Positions 63,153 through 64,000 of a stretch of DNA of 64,000 nucleotides are shown here, one piece after another; within the stretch, counting starts at the first letter, position 1; the number at the start of each line of letters is the position of its first letter. The stretch is from Sphingomonas sp. Leaf412 (GTDB lineage: Bacteria > Pseudomonadota > Alphaproteobacteria > Sphingomonadales > Sphingomonadaceae). The notes under the pieces were generated by a model. That model worked only from the letters and a program-made list of their open reading frames with translations, did no database searches and was not told the DNA's origin. The position numbers and the translations under genes were made by a program. Location: assembly GCF_001425405.1 (NCBI RefSeq), contig NZ_LMQP01000003.1, positions 643,117 through 707,116 of the forward strand. The letters are read 5' to 3'.

Positions 63153-63893
63153 ATGACGCGACGCAAGTTGGTGGCGGGAAACTGGAAGATGAACGGCAGC
63201 CGCGCGGCGCTGGCCGAGCTGGATGCGATCGCGGCGGCGGCGGCGGCGCAACCGCAGGTGGACGTGGCGGTGGCGGTGCCCTTCACCCTCATCGCGCCCG
63301 CCGCGGAACGCGTGCCGGGCCTCAGCATCGGCGCAGAGGACGTGCACGAGGCGGACGGCGGCGCGCACACGGGCTGCGTCTCTGCCGCGATGGTTGTCGA
63401 GGCGGGCGCGCGTTTCACGATCGTGGGCCATTCGGAACGCCGCGGCGACCAGGGCGAGACGAGCCAGGATGCCTGGGCCAAGGCGGCGGCGGCGCACCGC
63501 AACGGCCTGTCGGTCATCCTGTGCTGCGGCGAGACCGAGGCGGAGCGCGACGCGGGCCGTGCCGAACGCGTGGTGCAGGCGCAGATCGAGAAGTCGCTGC
63601 CCGAGAATGCGACCGGCGACTGGCTGACGCTCGCCTATGAGCCGCGCTGGGCGATCGGGACCGGGCGGACGCCGACGCTGGAGGATATCGCCGCGATCCA
63701 CGCGATCGCGCGGGCGAAGATGCGGCACCTGATCGGCGAAGCCGCGGATGGCGTGCGCATCCTGTACGGCGGGTCGGTGACGGGGGAGAATGCGCGCGCG
63801 ATCCTGGCGACGCCGGACGTGGACGGCGCGCTGGTAGGGGGCGCCAGCCTGACCGCCGCGAAATTCGTCCCGATCATCGAGGGCGCGGCATGA
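63153..63893 (+). CDS. tpiA: triose-phosphate isomerase
   Basis: A 246-residue TIM-barrel enzyme interconverting dihydroxyacetone phosphate and glyceraldehyde-3-phosphate. Catalytic K12 (AGNWKMNG), H93 (VGHSERR) and E163 (AYEPRWAIGTG) are present, with the phosphate-binding ILYGGSVTGENA. One difference is that the loop after SERR reads RGDQGETSQDAWAK, shorter in acidic residues than usual but in register. ATG 63153 is preceded by GAGGGG; the frame to 63072 runs into the REP-like repeat. It overlaps the next gene by ATGA. Confidence 0.97.
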   Translation: MTRRKLVAGNWKMNGSRAALAELDAIAAAAAAQPQVDVAVAVPFTLIAPAAERVPGLSIGAEDVHEADGGAHTGCVSAAMVVEAGARFTIVGHSERRGDQGETSQDAWAKAAAAHRNGLSVILCCGETEAERDAGRAERVVQAQIEKSLPENATGDWLTLAYEPRWAIGTGRTPTLEDIAAIHAIARAKMRHLIGEAADGVRILYGGSVTGENARAILATPDVDGALVGGASLTAAKFVPIIEGAA

Positions 63894-64000
63894 GCGACCT
63901 CGTGCCGCTGCCCCCCGTCCGCCGCGTCGTGACCGCTACGGACGCGGACGGGCGCTCCTATATCGCGGAGGCGGGGCCGTCGCCCGCGGGCTTCGCGCTG
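63890..64000 (+). CDS. start of a gene cut by the window edge, possibly cupin-domain protein
   Basis: Only 37 codons are visible (MSDLVPLPPVRRVVTATDADG then RSYIAEAGPSPAGFAL). The start overlaps the tpiA stop (ATGA). The RRVVTxxDxxGRS...GPSPA pattern occurs at the start of some cupin-fold proteins, but so short a piece cannot settle the family. Confidence 0.5.
   Translation, partial: MSDLVPLPPVRRVVTATDADGRSYIAEAGPSPAGFAL

Noticed and set aside
1..64000. CRISPR arrays, insertion sequences, prophage or toxin-antitoxin modules
   Set aside because: No regular spaced direct repeats, transposase or phage genes were recognised; the repeats seen are single palindromic units.

Overview
This is a GC-rich, densely coded chromosomal stretch that most resembles a sphingomonad (Alphaproteobacteria, Sphingomonas or a close relative). 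The basis is: an alphaproteobacterial LexA operator (GTTC-N7-GTTC) in front of lexA; an RcdA/DUF1465 homologue; the order ppiD-trpE-trpGDC-moaC-moeA-lexA-comEC-gltX-gltA, a backbone known from alphaproteobacteria; and several small genes of a type I associate with sphingomonads. The genus is inferred. I see no insertion sequence, prophage, integrase, CRISPR array or rRNA. There is one tRNA (Arg, anticodon ACG). Nothing here is clearly a new large defence or biosynthetic system; the interest lies in unusual gene groupings and regulatory details.

Layout. 0-8.6 kb holds the end of an incomplete gene, a metallo-beta-lactamase-fold hydrolase, a membrane protein, quinolinate synthase (nadA), a polyphosphate kinase 2, a prolyl-oligopeptidase, a glutathionyl-hydroquinone reductase and a thiolase. 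8.7-13.5 kb holds a prepilin peptidase whose start abuts a palindromic repeat, an aldehyde dehydrogenase, two divergent DUF465 genes, the rcdA homologue, tRNA-Arg and a lipoprotein. 13.5-19.5 kb holds a ZnuD-like TonB receptor and a compact arginine-catabolic operon (M20 hydrolase-astA-astB). 19.6-22.6 kb holds a lipase-like hydrolase, a GNAT enzyme and a short class III-type PHA synthase with a very small PhaE-like partner. 22.6-28.5 kb is a complete RND efflux operon. 28.7-30.6 kb is an acyl-CoA dehydrogenase/enoyl-CoA hydratase pair. 30.7-37.2 kb is tamA-tamB. 37.3-43.1 kb holds a Baeyer-Villiger-type monooxygenase and a signalling operon (EAL phosphodiesterase, TPR histidine kinase, stand-alone receiver).

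43.1-64 kb holds a methyltransferase, comF, glutaredoxin, DUF1178, gltX-gltA-small membrane protein, comEC, lexA, moeA, moaC, trpCDG, trpE, ppiD and tpiA. Three interruptions in this housekeeping backbone stand out: a PadR regulator with two membrane proteins between comEC and lexA, a putative vitamin B12 pair between moeA and moaC, and a small exported protein gene on the opposite strand between trpE and trpG.

Three copies of one REP-like inverted repeat (20.45, 22.18 and 63.04 kb), one copy of a second palindrome (8.97 kb) and several terminator-like hairpins punctuate the operons. Many genes are translationally coupled by ATGA, GTGA or TGATG overlaps, which fixes most start choices.
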